NCBI RefSeq assembly: GCF_014647455.2
Contig: NZ_BMPF01000001.1
Location: forward strand, 806,001-870,000
Source of the DNA: Halarchaeum grantii
GTDB taxonomy: Archaea > Halobacteriota > Halobacteria > Halobacteriales > Halobacteriaceae
Reading direction: 5' to 3'
Length of the DNA stretch: 64,000 nucleotides
In this document: piece by piece, positions 48,520-57,070 of the stretch
Position numbering within the stretch: position 1 is the first letter of the stretch
Layout of the letters: each line of letters starts with the position of its first letter
Made by a program: the position numbers and the translations under genes
The notes under the pieces: generated by a model
What the model was told of the DNA's origin: nothing
Database searches by the model: none
What the model saw: the letters and a program-made list of their open reading frames with translations, nothing else

Positions 48520-49803
48520 ATGGACGTCGACATCGGCAACGCCCTCGCGGGCGTCGCCACCCCCGGAGTCCCGCGGAGCTACCTCGACCGCCTCGACGAG
48601 CGCGTCGCGGACGCCCACGACCGCATTCGGACGGGGATGGCCGACGACGAGTTCGGCTACGCCGCACTGAACCTCCCGGAGCGCGCCGACCCCGACGCGA
48701 TCCGCGCGGCCGTCGCCCCCCTCGCGGACGCCGACACCGTGCTCACGGTCGGCATCGGCGGGAGCAGTCTCGGCGCCGCGACGCTCACGGACGCCCTCGC
48801 CACCGAGGGCGAGGCCCACTACCTCGACAACGTCGACCCCGCGCAGGTGTCGAGCCTGCTCGACGACCTCGACCTCGAGTCGACGGCCGTGAACGTCGTC
48901 TCGCGCTCGGGCACGACCGCCGAGACGCTCGCGAACTTCCTCGTCGTCCGCGAGGCCTACGAGGAGCGCGGCGTCGACTGGACGGAGCGCACGCTCGTCA
49001 CCACCGGCGATTCGGGGAACCTCCGCGACCTCGCCGACGAGCACGACCTGCCCGTCCTCGCCGTCCCCGACGGCGTGCCCGGGCGCTTCTCCGCCCTCTC
49101 CACCGTCGGCCTCGCGCCCGCCGCGCTCCTCGGCGTCGACATCGAGGGCGTCCTCGCCGGCGCGCGCGAGGAGCGCGACGCCCTCTCCGGGTCGCTCTTC
49201 GAGACGCCCGCGTACGCCTACGGCGCGCTCCTCTACGCGCTCGACGGGCGGGGCGCGCACGCGAACGTGATGATGCCCTACCACGAGTCGCTCGAGACGT
49301 ACGCGGAGTGGTACGCTCAACTCCACGCCGAGAGCCTCGGGAAGGACGGCCTCGGGCAAACACCAGTGAGAGCGCTCGGCGCGACCGACCAGCACAGCCA
49401 ACTCCAGCTCTATCGCGCCGGCCCGAACGACAAACTCGTCACGTTCGTCCACGCCCGCGACGGCCCGGACGTCCCGATTCCGAGCGCCGACCTCGACGGC
49501 CTCGACTACCTCGCCGGCGCGACGCTCGGCGAGCTCCGCGACGCCGAATTCGCGGCCACCGAAGCGAGCCTCGCGGACGTCGGCCTCCCGAGCGTCCGCG
49601 TCGAGATCGAGCGCGTGGACGCCCCCGCCGTCGGCGGCCTCCTCTTCGGCATGGAGGCCGCGACCGTGCTCGCGGGCGAGCTCTACGGCGTCGAGACGTT
49701 CGTCCAGCCCGCCGTCGAGTGGGGCAAGGAGGTCGCGCGCGGCCTCCTGCGCGGCGAGGAGGCCCTCGAGGAGACGGAGTCGCTGCGTGTGACGCGCGAA
49801 TGA
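48520..49803 (+). CDS. pgi: Glucose-6-phosphate isomerase
   Basis: A 427-residue SIS-domain enzyme interconverting glucose-6-phosphate and fructose-6-phosphate. Motifs: GIGGSSLGA (about 76-84), VVSRSGTTAETLANF (the phosphate-binding SGTT loop), GRFSALSTVGLAPAALLG, and the C-terminal GQTPVRALGATDQHSQLQ with active His and VEWGKEVA with the catalytic Lys. This is the long, PGI-superfamily type and not the cupin PGI of other archaea. Its TGA overlaps the ATG of the CPBP gene by four bases. Confidence 0.95.
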   Translation: MDVDIGNALAGVATPGVPRSYLDRLDERVADAHDRIRTGMADDEFGYAALNLPERADPDAIRAAVAPLADADTVLTVGIGGSSLGAATLTDALATEGEAHYLDNVDPAQVSSLLDDLDLESTAVNVVSRSGTTAETLANFLVVREAYEERGVDWTERTLVTTGDSGNLRDLADEHDLPVLAVPDGVPGRFSALSTVGLAPAALLGVDIEGVLAGAREERDALSGSLFETPAYAYGALLYALDGRGAHANVMMPYHESLETYAEWYAQLHAESLGKDGLGQTPVRALGATDQHSQLQLYRAGPNDKLVTFVHARDGPDVPIPSADLDGLDYLAGATLGELRDAEFAATEASLADVGLPSVRVEIERVDAPAVGGLLFGMEAATVLAGELYGVETFVQPAVEWGKEVARGLLRGEEALEETESLRVTRE

Positions 49804-50954
49804 GCGACGCGACGGAACGCGACGACGGTATGGAGCGCCGGGAGGCGAACGCGGGCAACGACGGCGACGAGTCGGAGCGTCTCGCGGCCACGCTCGGCTT
49901 CCTCGCGGCCGGCCTCGGCGTCGCGTCGGCGGGCCTCCCGTGGACGGACGCGCTCGTGTTCAGGGCCATCGCCGGCCTCCAGCCCGAGCCAGCGCTCCCG
50001 GCGCTCGTCGCGGCCGCCGCCTTCTACGCGCGCCGTCGCGGGGTCGTCGAGCGCGAGGCGGGCGCGCGCCTCGCCGCCGTCGCGTCCGGGGCGCTCGTCG
50101 CCGTCGCCGCCGCCGCGCTCGTCCTCCCGGCCGTGCGCGGGACCGGCGCTCCCGTGGGCGTCGGCGCGCCCGTCTGCCTCGCCCTCGGCGTCTTCGCCGT
50201 CGGGTTCGCCGTCGCCGACCACGCGCGCGTGGACGCCGCCGGCCTCGGCCGCCGCGTTCGAGTCGGCGCCGCCGTCGTCGGCGTCGCCGTCCTCGGCCTC
50301 GTCGCGGGCGCGCTCGTCCAGAGCCTCGTCGTCTCCGTCGCCGCCGCGTTCGACCCGCCGACCGTGGTGCGCCTCGCGGCCGCGCAGGGCGGCTTCGCGC
50401 TCGCGCTCGCGGTCACCGCGCTCGGCTACGTCGTCGTGACGCGACGCACCCTCCGGTACTTCGACGTCCGCTTCGGCCGGCGGGACGCGCTCTGGACGGT
50501 CGGCGGCCTCGTCGGAATGTTCGCCGTCCTCCTCGCCGGGAGCGCGGCCGCGAGCGCGCTCGGCATCCCCGCCGCCTCACACGACACCGTGGAGACCATC
50601 CGACAGACGCCGTACCTCGGCCTCCTGCTCGTCCCCGTCTCGCTCCTCCTCGTCGGCCCCGGCGAGGAGCTGTTGATGCGGAACGTCGTCCAGAAACGCC
50701 TCTACGACGCCTTCTCGCGACGCGGCGCCGTGCTCGTCGGCTGTCTCGTCTTCACGCTCGTCCACCTGCCCGCGTACGCGACGCCGGGCGCGGGCGCGGC
50801 GGCGCTGTTCGCGACGCTCGCACGCCTCTTTCTGGTGTCGCTCGTCCTCGGCGTCGTCTACGAGCGCACCGAGAGCGTCGTCGCGGCCGCGCTCGCGCAC
50901 GGCGGCTACGACGCCATCCAGTTCGGCGCGCTCTTCTACGCGAGCGTCGCCTGA
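49800..50954 (+). CDS. CPBP family intramembrane metalloprotease
   Basis: A 384-residue membrane protein with about ten helices. The catalytic motifs of the Rce1/CAAX protease and bacteriocin-processing (CPBP) family are intact: E289 and E290 with R294 in GPGEELLMRN, H322 in LVHLPAY, and H367 in ALAHGGYDAI. It probably cleaves membrane proteins. A charged N-terminal tail (about 1-30) precedes the first helix. Translational overlap with pgi is likely an operon accident, since no functional link is known. Confidence 0.9.
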   Translation: MSDATERDDGMERREANAGNDGDESERLAATLGFLAAGLGVASAGLPWTDALVFRAIAGLQPEPALPALVAAAAFYARRRGVVEREAGARLAAVASGALVAVAAAALVLPAVRGTGAPVGVGAPVCLALGVFAVGFAVADHARVDAAGLGRRVRVGAAVVGVAVLGLVAGALVQSLVVSVAAAFDPPTVVRLAAAQGGFALALAVTALGYVVVTRRTLRYFDVRFGRRDALWTVGGLVGMFAVLLAGSAAASALGIPAASHDTVETIRQTPYLGLLLVPVSLLLVGPGEELLMRNVVQKRLYDAFSRRGAVLVGCLVFTLVHLPAYATPGAGAAALFATLARLFLVSLVLGVVYERTESVVAAALAHGGYDAIQFGALFYASVA

Positions 50955-50967
50955 GCGCTCGGCCGCG

Positions 50968-51426
50968 CTAGTTCGGGTTCTTCCGCGCGAGCGACGACCC
51001 GCAGACCGGACAGCGCTCGCGTTTCTCGTCGAACTCGCGCCCGCAGCCCTGACACTGGAAGTTCCAGTCGCGGCGCTCGCTGATGCCCTCCTTGGCGATC
51101 GAGTCCACCTCGAGGTCGAGGGCGTCCGCGACGTTCTGCATCGCGTAGTCGTCGGTGACGAGCACGGCGTCGAGTTCGAGCGCCGCCGCGATGACGCGCA
51201 CGTCCGTCTCGGAGAGGACGTCGCGGTCGCCCGTGCCCGACGCCGCCTCGCGGACGCGGCGCACCGTCACGTCGTCGGGAACGTGAACGCTCATGCCCGC
51301 GCCCTCCATCGCGTCGAAGCGGTAGCTCGCGGCGTCCTCGAGTTCCGCGCGGACGGCCGGAATCGTCGCCGCCGGGCCGTCGGCGTCGTACTCGTCGATG
51401 AACGCGGACGAGTCGAGGACGTACAC
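50968..51426 (-). CDS. nob1: rRNA endonuclease Nob1-type (PIN domain plus zinc ribbon)
   Basis: A 152-residue protein. The PIN domain (about 1-110) has D5 in VLDSSAFID and the acidic residues SETDVRVI and TDDYAMQN; the zinc ribbon has C125, C128, C139 and C142. It cuts the 3' end of 16S rRNA. The start is a GTG (51426) whose first base overlaps the upstream PRC gene stop (TAGTG), an unusual choice that implies reinitiation. Length matches archaeal Nob1. Confidence 0.93.
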   Translation of the reverse strand: MYVLDSSAFIDEYDADGPAATIPAVRAELEDAASYRFDAMEGAGMSVHVPDDVTVRRVREAASGTGDRDVLSETDVRVIAAALELDAVLVTDDYAMQNVADALDLEVDSIAKEGISERRDWNFQCQGCGREFDEKRERCPVCGSSLARKNPN

Positions 51427-51671
51427 TATCGGTCGACGACGATGTAGTCCTTCACGGCCTGCACGCGCCCGACCGGGATGCGATAGCGCCCGCGCTCGTC
51501 GGTCGGGAAGTCGAGTTGTATCTGGTTCGTCTCCTCGGTCTGCTCGACGAGCAGGTCGACGAGCGTCCCGCTCTTGAGGTTCATCGTGATGTTGTAGAGC
51601 ATTCCGAGCTCCGTGCCATCCGAGCCCATGACGGCCTTCCCGGAGAGGTTCTCGGCGAGGATGTCGGCCAT
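51426..51671 (-). CDS. PRC-barrel domain protein
   Basis: An 81-residue PRC-barrel protein with the start LAENLSGKAVMGSDGTELGMLYNITMNLKSGTLVDLLVE, a C-terminal RIPVGRVQAVKDYIVVDR, and the glycine/strand pattern of the family. It may bind RNA or ribosomal proteins like the PRC domain of RimM. It is coupled to the nob1 gene downstream and therefore plausibly works in rRNA processing. Confidence 0.9.
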   Translation of the reverse strand: MADILAENLSGKAVMGSDGTELGMLYNITMNLKSGTLVDLLVEQTEETNQIQLDFPTDERGRYRIPVGRVQAVKDYIVVDR

Positions 51672-51797
51672 ACCGTCCGTGTTGCCGGCGGGCGACTTAA
51701 AACCTCCACACCCGACGCACGACGCGCACGGCGCCCGCCGCTCGACGCCGTCCTCACCCACGGGCGTTAAGCCCCGCCGGGCCACACGTTCACCCGA

Positions 51798-52688
51798 ATG
51801 GCCGACTTGCTCGCCGGGGCCGGGTTCGCCGTGCTCTCCGCCGCCTGCCTCGCCGTCCAGAGCCTCACCGTCCGCCTCGGCACGAAGACCCACCGCGTCG
51901 CGGACGTCATCGCGGCGATGTTCGGCGTCAACCTCCTCGTGTTGGTCCCGGTCACCGCGTTCACCGCCTTCCCCGACTACGGGCTCACGCCGACCGCTAT
52001 CGCCGCGTTCGCCGTCTCCGGGGTGCTGGGGTCGCTGCTCGCGCGCTTCTGTTACTTCCACGGCATCGCGCGCCTCGGCGCGAGTCGCGCCGAACCGCTG
52101 AAGGCGCTCTTCCCCGTCTTCGCCACCGCTATCGCGGTCGCCGCGCTCGGCGAACGCCCGACGCTCACGCTCGCCGCCGGCGTCGGACTGCTCGTGCTCG
52201 GCGGTGCGGTCGTCGCCGCCGACTCGCGGGCGACGCCGGCGACCGCGTCCGGCCGGCGCCTCTGGCTCGACCTCGTCTACCCGCTCGCCGCCGCGCTCTT
52301 CCTCGGCATCGACCCGATATTCACGAAGCTCGGTCTCGCCGAGGGGACGGCGCCGCTCGTCGGCCTCACCACGCGAGTCATCGCGGCCGCGCTCGGCTTC
52401 CTCGCCTACGTCGCGTGGCACTCGCACGCGACCGGCGAGTGGTGGCGCCCGCGCGCGAACCGGTGGCTCCTCGGCGCGAGCGTCGCGAACACCGGCTACC
52501 TCGTCGCGTACTACGCGGCGCTCGACCGCGCGCCCGTCGCCGTCGTCACGCCGCTCCTCGGGGTCAGCACGCTCTTCGTCGTCCTCGGCGCGGCCGTCCT
52601 GCTCCGGCGGGACGAGCGCGTCACGTGGCGCCTCGGCGTCGCCGCCGTCCTCGTCGTCGCCGGCGCCGCCCTCGTCGTGCGCGGCTAG
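51798..52688 (+). CDS. EamA/DMT family transporter
   Basis: A 296-residue membrane protein with ten helices in two five-helix repeats, the DMT fold. The pattern ASRAEPLKALFPVFATAIAVAALGERPTL and a second-repeat RAPVAVVTPLLGVSTLFVVLGAAVLLRRDERV match EamA. The substrate cannot be predicted. It is convergent with nothing and is followed by the aIF5B gene on the same strand. A second, more distant DMT protein lies at 62505-63377. Confidence 0.88.
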   Translation: MADLLAGAGFAVLSAACLAVQSLTVRLGTKTHRVADVIAAMFGVNLLVLVPVTAFTAFPDYGLTPTAIAAFAVSGVLGSLLARFCYFHGIARLGASRAEPLKALFPVFATAIAVAALGERPTLTLAAGVGLLVLGGAVVAADSRATPATASGRRLWLDLVYPLAAALFLGIDPIFTKLGLAEGTAPLVGLTTRVIAAALGFLAYVAWHSHATGEWWRPRANRWLLGASVANTGYLVAYYAALDRAPVAVVTPLLGVSTLFVVLGAAVLLRRDERVTWRLGVAAVLVVAGAALVVRG

Positions 52689-52763
52689 GGCGTGTTCGAT
52701 GCGGGGGATTTACCTGTCTCTGCGCGCTGCATTCGGACAACAGCCGTTCTGGCGTGGGTTTCA

Positions 52764-54557
52764 ATGTCTGGAGATACACAACACGGGGGACTCAGAACCC
52801 CCATCGTAGCCGTGCTCGGTCACGTCGACCACGGGAAGACCAGCTTGCTCGACAAGATCCGGGGGTCGACCGTCATCGAGGGCGAGGCCGGCGCCATCAC
52901 CCAACACATCGGCGCGACCGCCGTCCCGCTCGACGTCGTCGGCGAAGTCGCGGGGAGCCTCGTCGACCCGACCGAGTTCGACCTCCCGGGCCTGCTCTTC
53001 ATCGACACGCCCGGCCACCACTCCTTCACGACGCTGCGCTCGCGCGGCGGCGCGCTCGCCGACATCGCCATCCTCGTCGTGGACGTGAACGACGGGTTCC
53101 AGCCCCAGACCGAGGAGGCCATCAAGATCCTCGCGGACTCCGAGACGCCGTTCGTCGTCGCCGCGAACAAGGTCGACACCATCCCGGGCTGGCAGGTCAC
53201 CGAGGACGCCCCGATCCAGCAGACGCTGGAAGCGCAGTCGGATCGCGTCGAGCAGCAGTTCAACGAGAAGCTCTACGAGATCATCGGCGAGCTCTCCGAC
53301 GCCGGCTTCACCTCCGACTTCTACTGGCGCGTGCAGGACTTCCGCTCGAACGTCGGCGTCGTCCCGGTGTCGGCGATGACGGGCGAGGGCATCCCCGACC
53401 TCCTCGCCGTCCTCATGGGCCTCGCGCAGCGCTACATGAAGGAGGACATGGAGATCGACGTGACGGGGCCGGGCGCCGGCACCGTCCTCGAAGTGAAGGA
53501 GGAACGCGGCTTCGGGACGACGCTCGACGTCATCCTCTACGACGGCACCGTGCGGGCCGACGACACCGTCGTCGTCGGCGGCGTCAACGGCCCCATCGTC
53601 ACGGACGTCCGCGCGCTCCTGAAACCGCGGCCGCTCGCCGAGATCCGCACGGAGAGCCGCTTCGAGAAGGTCGACGAAATCGCGGCGGCGGCCGGCGTGA
53701 AGATCGCCGCCCCCGACCTCGACGACGCTATCGCGGGCGCGCCCGTCAGGGTCGTCCGTAACCGTGACCTCGACGACGTCATCGCCGACGTGCAGGCGGA
53801 ACTCGCGGAGGTCGCCGTCGACACCGGCGAGGAGGGCGTCGTCGTGAAAGCCGACACGCTCGGGAGCCTCGAAGCGATGGCGAACGCCCTCGACGAGGCG
53901 GAAATACCGATGATGCGCGCGGAAGTCGGCGACATCGCACCCCGCGACGTCGCGATGGCGACCACCGTCGAGGAGGAGGAGTACCGCGCCATCCTCGGTT
54001 TCAACGTCGACGTCCTCGGCGACGCCGCCGACCGCGCCGAGCAGGACGACGTCGAGGTCTTCGAGAGCGACGTCATCTACCAGCTCGTCGAGGAGTACGA
54101 GGGGTTCGTCGAAGAGATCGAGCGCCGCCAGAAGGAGGCCGTCTTCGAGAACGTCATGCGCCCCGCGCGCTTTCGCGTCCTCGAGGACCACGTCTTCCGC
54201 CAGTCCGACCCCGCCGTCGTCGGCGTCGAAGTGCTCTCCGGCACCCTCCGTCGCAACACGCCCGTCGGGTACTTCGACGGCAACGAGATGGAGCGCGTCG
54301 GCGTCGTGAAGGGCATCCAGGACCAGGGCGAGGACGTCGACGAAGTCCGCGCCGGCAACGAGGTCGCGGTGAGTATCGACGGCCCCACCGTCGGCCGCGA
54401 CATCAACGAGGGCGACGAGCTCTGGGTCGACCTCCCCGAGAAACACGCGAAGGTCCTCGAACAGGAGCTCCTCGAGGAGATCCCGATGGACGAACGCGAA
54501 GCCCTCCACCAGTTCCTCGAAACCCAGCGCAAACGCGACCCCTTCTGGGGGAAGTAG
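52764..54557 (+). CDS. infB: Translation initiation factor aIF5B (InfB-type GTPase)
   Basis: A 597-residue GTPase that promotes subunit joining and initiator tRNA positioning. G1 is GHVDHGKTS (19-27), then switch II DTPGHHSF, NKVD, and the SAMTGEG box. Domain II (about 235-330), the helical domain and the C-terminal domain with KEAVFENVMRPARFRVLEDHVF and QDQGEDVDEV follow. The ATG at 52764 directly precedes the usual N-terminus; the upstream extension is not coding. It has the normal archaeal length and no intein. Confidence 0.96.
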   Translation: MSGDTQHGGLRTPIVAVLGHVDHGKTSLLDKIRGSTVIEGEAGAITQHIGATAVPLDVVGEVAGSLVDPTEFDLPGLLFIDTPGHHSFTTLRSRGGALADIAILVVDVNDGFQPQTEEAIKILADSETPFVVAANKVDTIPGWQVTEDAPIQQTLEAQSDRVEQQFNEKLYEIIGELSDAGFTSDFYWRVQDFRSNVGVVPVSAMTGEGIPDLLAVLMGLAQRYMKEDMEIDVTGPGAGTVLEVKEERGFGTTLDVILYDGTVRADDTVVVGGVNGPIVTDVRALLKPRPLAEIRTESRFEKVDEIAAAAGVKIAAPDLDDAIAGAPVRVVRNRDLDDVIADVQAELAEVAVDTGEEGVVVKADTLGSLEAMANALDEAEIPMMRAEVGDIAPRDVAMATTVEEEEYRAILGFNVDVLGDAADRAEQDDVEVFESDVIYQLVEEYEGFVEEIERRQKEAVFENVMRPARFRVLEDHVFRQSDPAVVGVEVLSGTLRRNTPVGYFDGNEMERVGVVKGIQDQGEDVDEVRAGNEVAVSIDGPTVGRDINEGDELWVDLPEKHAKVLEQELLEEIPMDEREALHQFLETQRKRDPFWGK

Positions 54558-54638
54558 CGCGCGGTCGCGGGGTGAACCGTTTCGACGTTTCGAACGGTCA
54601 CGTCGCTTAACACCCCAGAGCGTCGAGGAACGGTAGTG

Positions 54639-55757
54639 ATGGACGACGTCGCGGGGGTGCGGTCGCGCTGGGCGTGGGTGATCATCGCAGTGGTGAGCGG
54701 CGCCCTCGTGGCGTACAACATCTCGCACTTCCTCCTCGGACACGCGGACACGCACGCGCTCCCCGTCGACTACGTGGTCGGGTGGGCGCCGAGCCTCGCG
54801 CTCTCCGTGGCGGTGGTGGCGAGTATGCGGTGGGCGCGCGGCCGCGACGCCGACGACTACGGGTGGACGTTCTGCCGGTGGTTCCTGAGCGGCGCGCTCG
54901 TCCTCGGCGCGTCGGGCGCCGCGTCGCTCGCCGTCGAGGCGTTGCGCGGCGCCACGCTCGCCGAGCCCGTCTTCGTCACGGGAATGTGGGTGATGGGCGG
55001 CGGCGTCGTCGGCCTCTACGTCGGCTACGTCGACACGCGACGGCAGATGGCGCGCGAGCACGCCGAGCGCGCGAGCGCGGACGCACAGCGCCTCGCCCAA
55101 CAGCTCTCCGTCATCAACCGCGTGCTCAGACACGACGTCCGCACCGACCTGAACGTCGTCCTCGGATACGCCGACCAAGTCGGCGGCTACTTCGAGGCGG
55201 GCGAGGAGCCCCCGGAGCTCAAGAAACTACGCGAGCGCGCGCACCGCCTCGTCGACCTCGCCGAGCAAGCCCGCGTCGTCGAAGGCCTCCTCGAGGACGA
55301 TCGCGTCCGCCCCATCGCGGTCGGCGAGCAACTCACGTCGCGTCTCACCGAGCTGCGCCTCGACCACCCGGACATCGACGTCTCCGGGACCGTGGACGAG
55401 GACGCCGTCGCGCGCGGCCACCGGCTCCTCGAACTCGCCCTCGACGCCGTCCTCGACACCGCCGTCGCAGACACCGCGGACGTGACGACGCTCGACGTCA
55501 CCTGCCGCCTCGTCGACGACGGCGAAACGGTCGAAATCGTCGTCGTCGACGACGGCCCCGGCATCCCGGCGGGCGCACGCGTCATCTCCCGGGACGAGGC
55601 GGAGACGCCGCTCGAACACGCCGACGGGATCGGGCTCTGGACCGTCCGATGGGCGGTCGAGCGCTCCGAGGGGACGTTCGACCTCGGTGACGGCTCGGAG
55701 GACCGGATCCGAATCAGGCTCCCCGCACACGGCGACTTCCGGGGCGAGAGTGACTGA
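54639..55757 (+). CDS. Membrane histidine kinase
   Basis: A 372-residue sensor kinase with four predicted membrane helices in the first 130 residues, a short coiled-coil linker (about 132-155), the H-box with H165 in RVLRHDVRTDLNVVLGYA, and an ATPase domain with DDGPGIPAG and ADGIGLWTVRWAVE. The sensor region has no extracellular domain, so it probably senses the membrane or an intracellular cue. No response regulator is adjacent. The C-terminal ATPase domain lacks a clear N-box Asn and may be degenerate. Confidence 0.86.
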   Translation: MDDVAGVRSRWAWVIIAVVSGALVAYNISHFLLGHADTHALPVDYVVGWAPSLALSVAVVASMRWARGRDADDYGWTFCRWFLSGALVLGASGAASLAVEALRGATLAEPVFVTGMWVMGGGVVGLYVGYVDTRRQMAREHAERASADAQRLAQQLSVINRVLRHDVRTDLNVVLGYADQVGGYFEAGEEPPELKKLRERAHRLVDLAEQARVVEGLLEDDRVRPIAVGEQLTSRLTELRLDHPDIDVSGTVDEDAVARGHRLLELALDAVLDTAVADTADVTTLDVTCRLVDDGETVEIVVVDDGPGIPAGARVISRDEAETPLEHADGIGLWTVRWAVERSEGTFDLGDGSEDRIRIRLPAHGDFRGESD

Positions 55758-55838
55758 CTGAGAGCGGTCGAGGGCGTCGCTACGCGCTCCAGACGCCGTA
55801 AAATTTTCGTGGGCCGCGTCCGTATTCGTGAGTGAACC

Positions 55839-56084
55839 ATGCAGCGAGACGACACGACGGGAGTGGAACGCATCGCGACGAAGCCGAGCACGACGCGCCA
55901 CGACCTCGTGCTCGCTGCGATACCGCTCGTCCTCCTCGCCGGCGCGTTCGGCGCGGTGATAGCCGATATCGGTATCCGGACCGGTATCGCCGTCGGGAGC
56001 ACGGGAGCGGCCGCCGTGCTCGGCTACGCGCTCTTCGGCGACCCGCCGGTGGGCCGTGGCGGGAGCGGGCGGAGCGCGAGCTGA
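55839..56084 (+). CDS. Small two-helix membrane protein
   Basis: An 81-residue protein with two membrane helices (about 23-46 and 48-68). A short polar N-terminal tail and a Gly/Ser-rich C-terminal tail flank them. It is 82 bases downstream of the kinase gene on the same strand and convergent with the DUF5811-like gene. Function unknown; it may belong to the kinase transcript or be independent. Confidence 0.6.
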   Translation: MQRDDTTGVERIATKPSTTRHDLVLAAIPLVLLAGAFGAVIADIGIRTGIAVGSTGAAAVLGYALFGDPPVGRGGSGRSAS

Positions 56085-56085
56085 G

Positions 56086-56466
56086 CTACTTCGCGATCGG
56101 GTCGTCGGAACGCTTCTGGAACGCCTGCTTCACCTGCAGGGCGGCGGACGCCGCGAGCCCCTGTGCGACTTCCGCGCGCTCGTCGGCGGGGACGAGGTCC
56201 GACTCCTCCTCGTCGAACTCCGGCGTGAACCCCGCGCTCACGGGGTTGCCGGCGGGCGGCCGGACGGCGACCGTCGCGCGCGTGCCGTCGTGCCCGCTCC
56301 CGATCTCGGCGCCGACGACGTATTCGTCCGGGAGGTACTCGCGGGTCTGGGCCGCGATGCGCGCGAGACTGTCGCGGAGCGCGCGGCGCTGCTCCGGCGT
56401 CAGCTCCGCGTCCGGTTCGTTCTGGGGATCCCCACCCGGTCCGGCGTACGGCGTGTTGCCGTTCAT
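56086..56466 (-). CDS. Haloarchaeal DUF5811-like protein
   Basis: A 126-residue protein starting MNGNTPYAGPGGDP, which I associate with DUF5811. It has a helical region with TPEQRRALRDSLARIAAQTREYLPDEYVVGAEI, then a Glu-rich loop and a C-terminal helix LAASAALQVKQAFQ. No known function. The 3' end is only one base from the opposing small membrane-protein gene. Confidence 0.75.
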   Translation of the reverse strand: MNGNTPYAGPGGDPQNEPDAELTPEQRRALRDSLARIAAQTREYLPDEYVVGAEIGSGHDGTRATVAVRPPAGNPVSAGFTPEFDEEESDLVPADERAEVAQGLAASAALQVKQAFQKRSDDPIAK

Positions 56467-56517
56467 GCCCCCGAGTAGTGGCTACGCGGTTGAAAGGCCT
56501 TCCCCCACCGGCGACCC

Positions 56518-56994
56518 TCAGAGAATCGGCTCGCTCTCGCCGTAGCAGGCGACGACGACGGCCGACGCGTACTCGCCGGGGTCGGCCTCGACGGCCGTCG
56601 TCTCCACGCGCTCGCCCGCGAACGCCCAGTCGCGCAGTTCGCGGCCGGCGTCGAGGCCGGCGCGCACCCGCGCCGCGACGTCCTCAGGGTCGGTCTCGTC
56701 CGCCACCTCGTAGAAGAGCCCCGGCCCGTCCGGGGCCTTCGTCCACCCGAGGCCGGCCGAGACGTGGCGCGGTCCCGCCGCGTTCGCGTGCGCCTCGACG
56801 ACCGTCAGGCGCTCGCCGGCCGGCCCGAGGTCGGGCGCGGTGCCCACCGCCTCCACGTCGGCCGCTGCGGGAATCACGGAGGAGACGGTGACGAGGTTGT
56901 AGTTGTGGACGTTCGCGTCCGCGAGCGCGGCGTCGTACGCGGACATCGCCGTCGGGCCCGTCCCGGTGCCCCAGACGACGTTGATGGTGTTCAT
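56518..56994 (-). CDS. pdaD: Pyruvoyl-dependent arginine decarboxylase
   Basis: A 158-residue self-processing enzyme that makes agmatine from arginine. Cleavage between S38 and S39 in LVTVSSVIPAA gives the alpha chain with a pyruvoyl group at S39. The order INVVWGTGTGPT, the serine site and GWTKAPDGPGLFYEV matches archaeal PdaD. In haloarchaea agmatine also supplies the agmatidine modification of tRNA-Ile. It lies 51 bases upstream of the DUF5811-like gene (same strand). Confidence 0.93.
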   Translation of the reverse strand: MNTINVVWGTGTGPTAMSAYDAALADANVHNYNLVTVSSVIPAAADVEAVGTAPDLGPAGERLTVVEAHANAAGPRHVSAGLGWTKAPDGPGLFYEVADETDPEDVAARVRAGLDAGRELRDWAFAGERVETTAVEADPGEYASAVVVACYGESEPIL

Positions 56995-57070
56995 ACACGG
57001 CCTAGCGGAGTGAGCGAGGTAAGCGGTTCGCTCCGGGAGCGACGAAGACGGAAAACGAGAGCCGGCGGGG

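Noticed and set aside
52761-55178. An 805-codon open frame antisense to aIF5B and part of the kinase
   Set aside because: Same GC artefact; it spans two well-supported sense genes and the gap between them, and has no domain.
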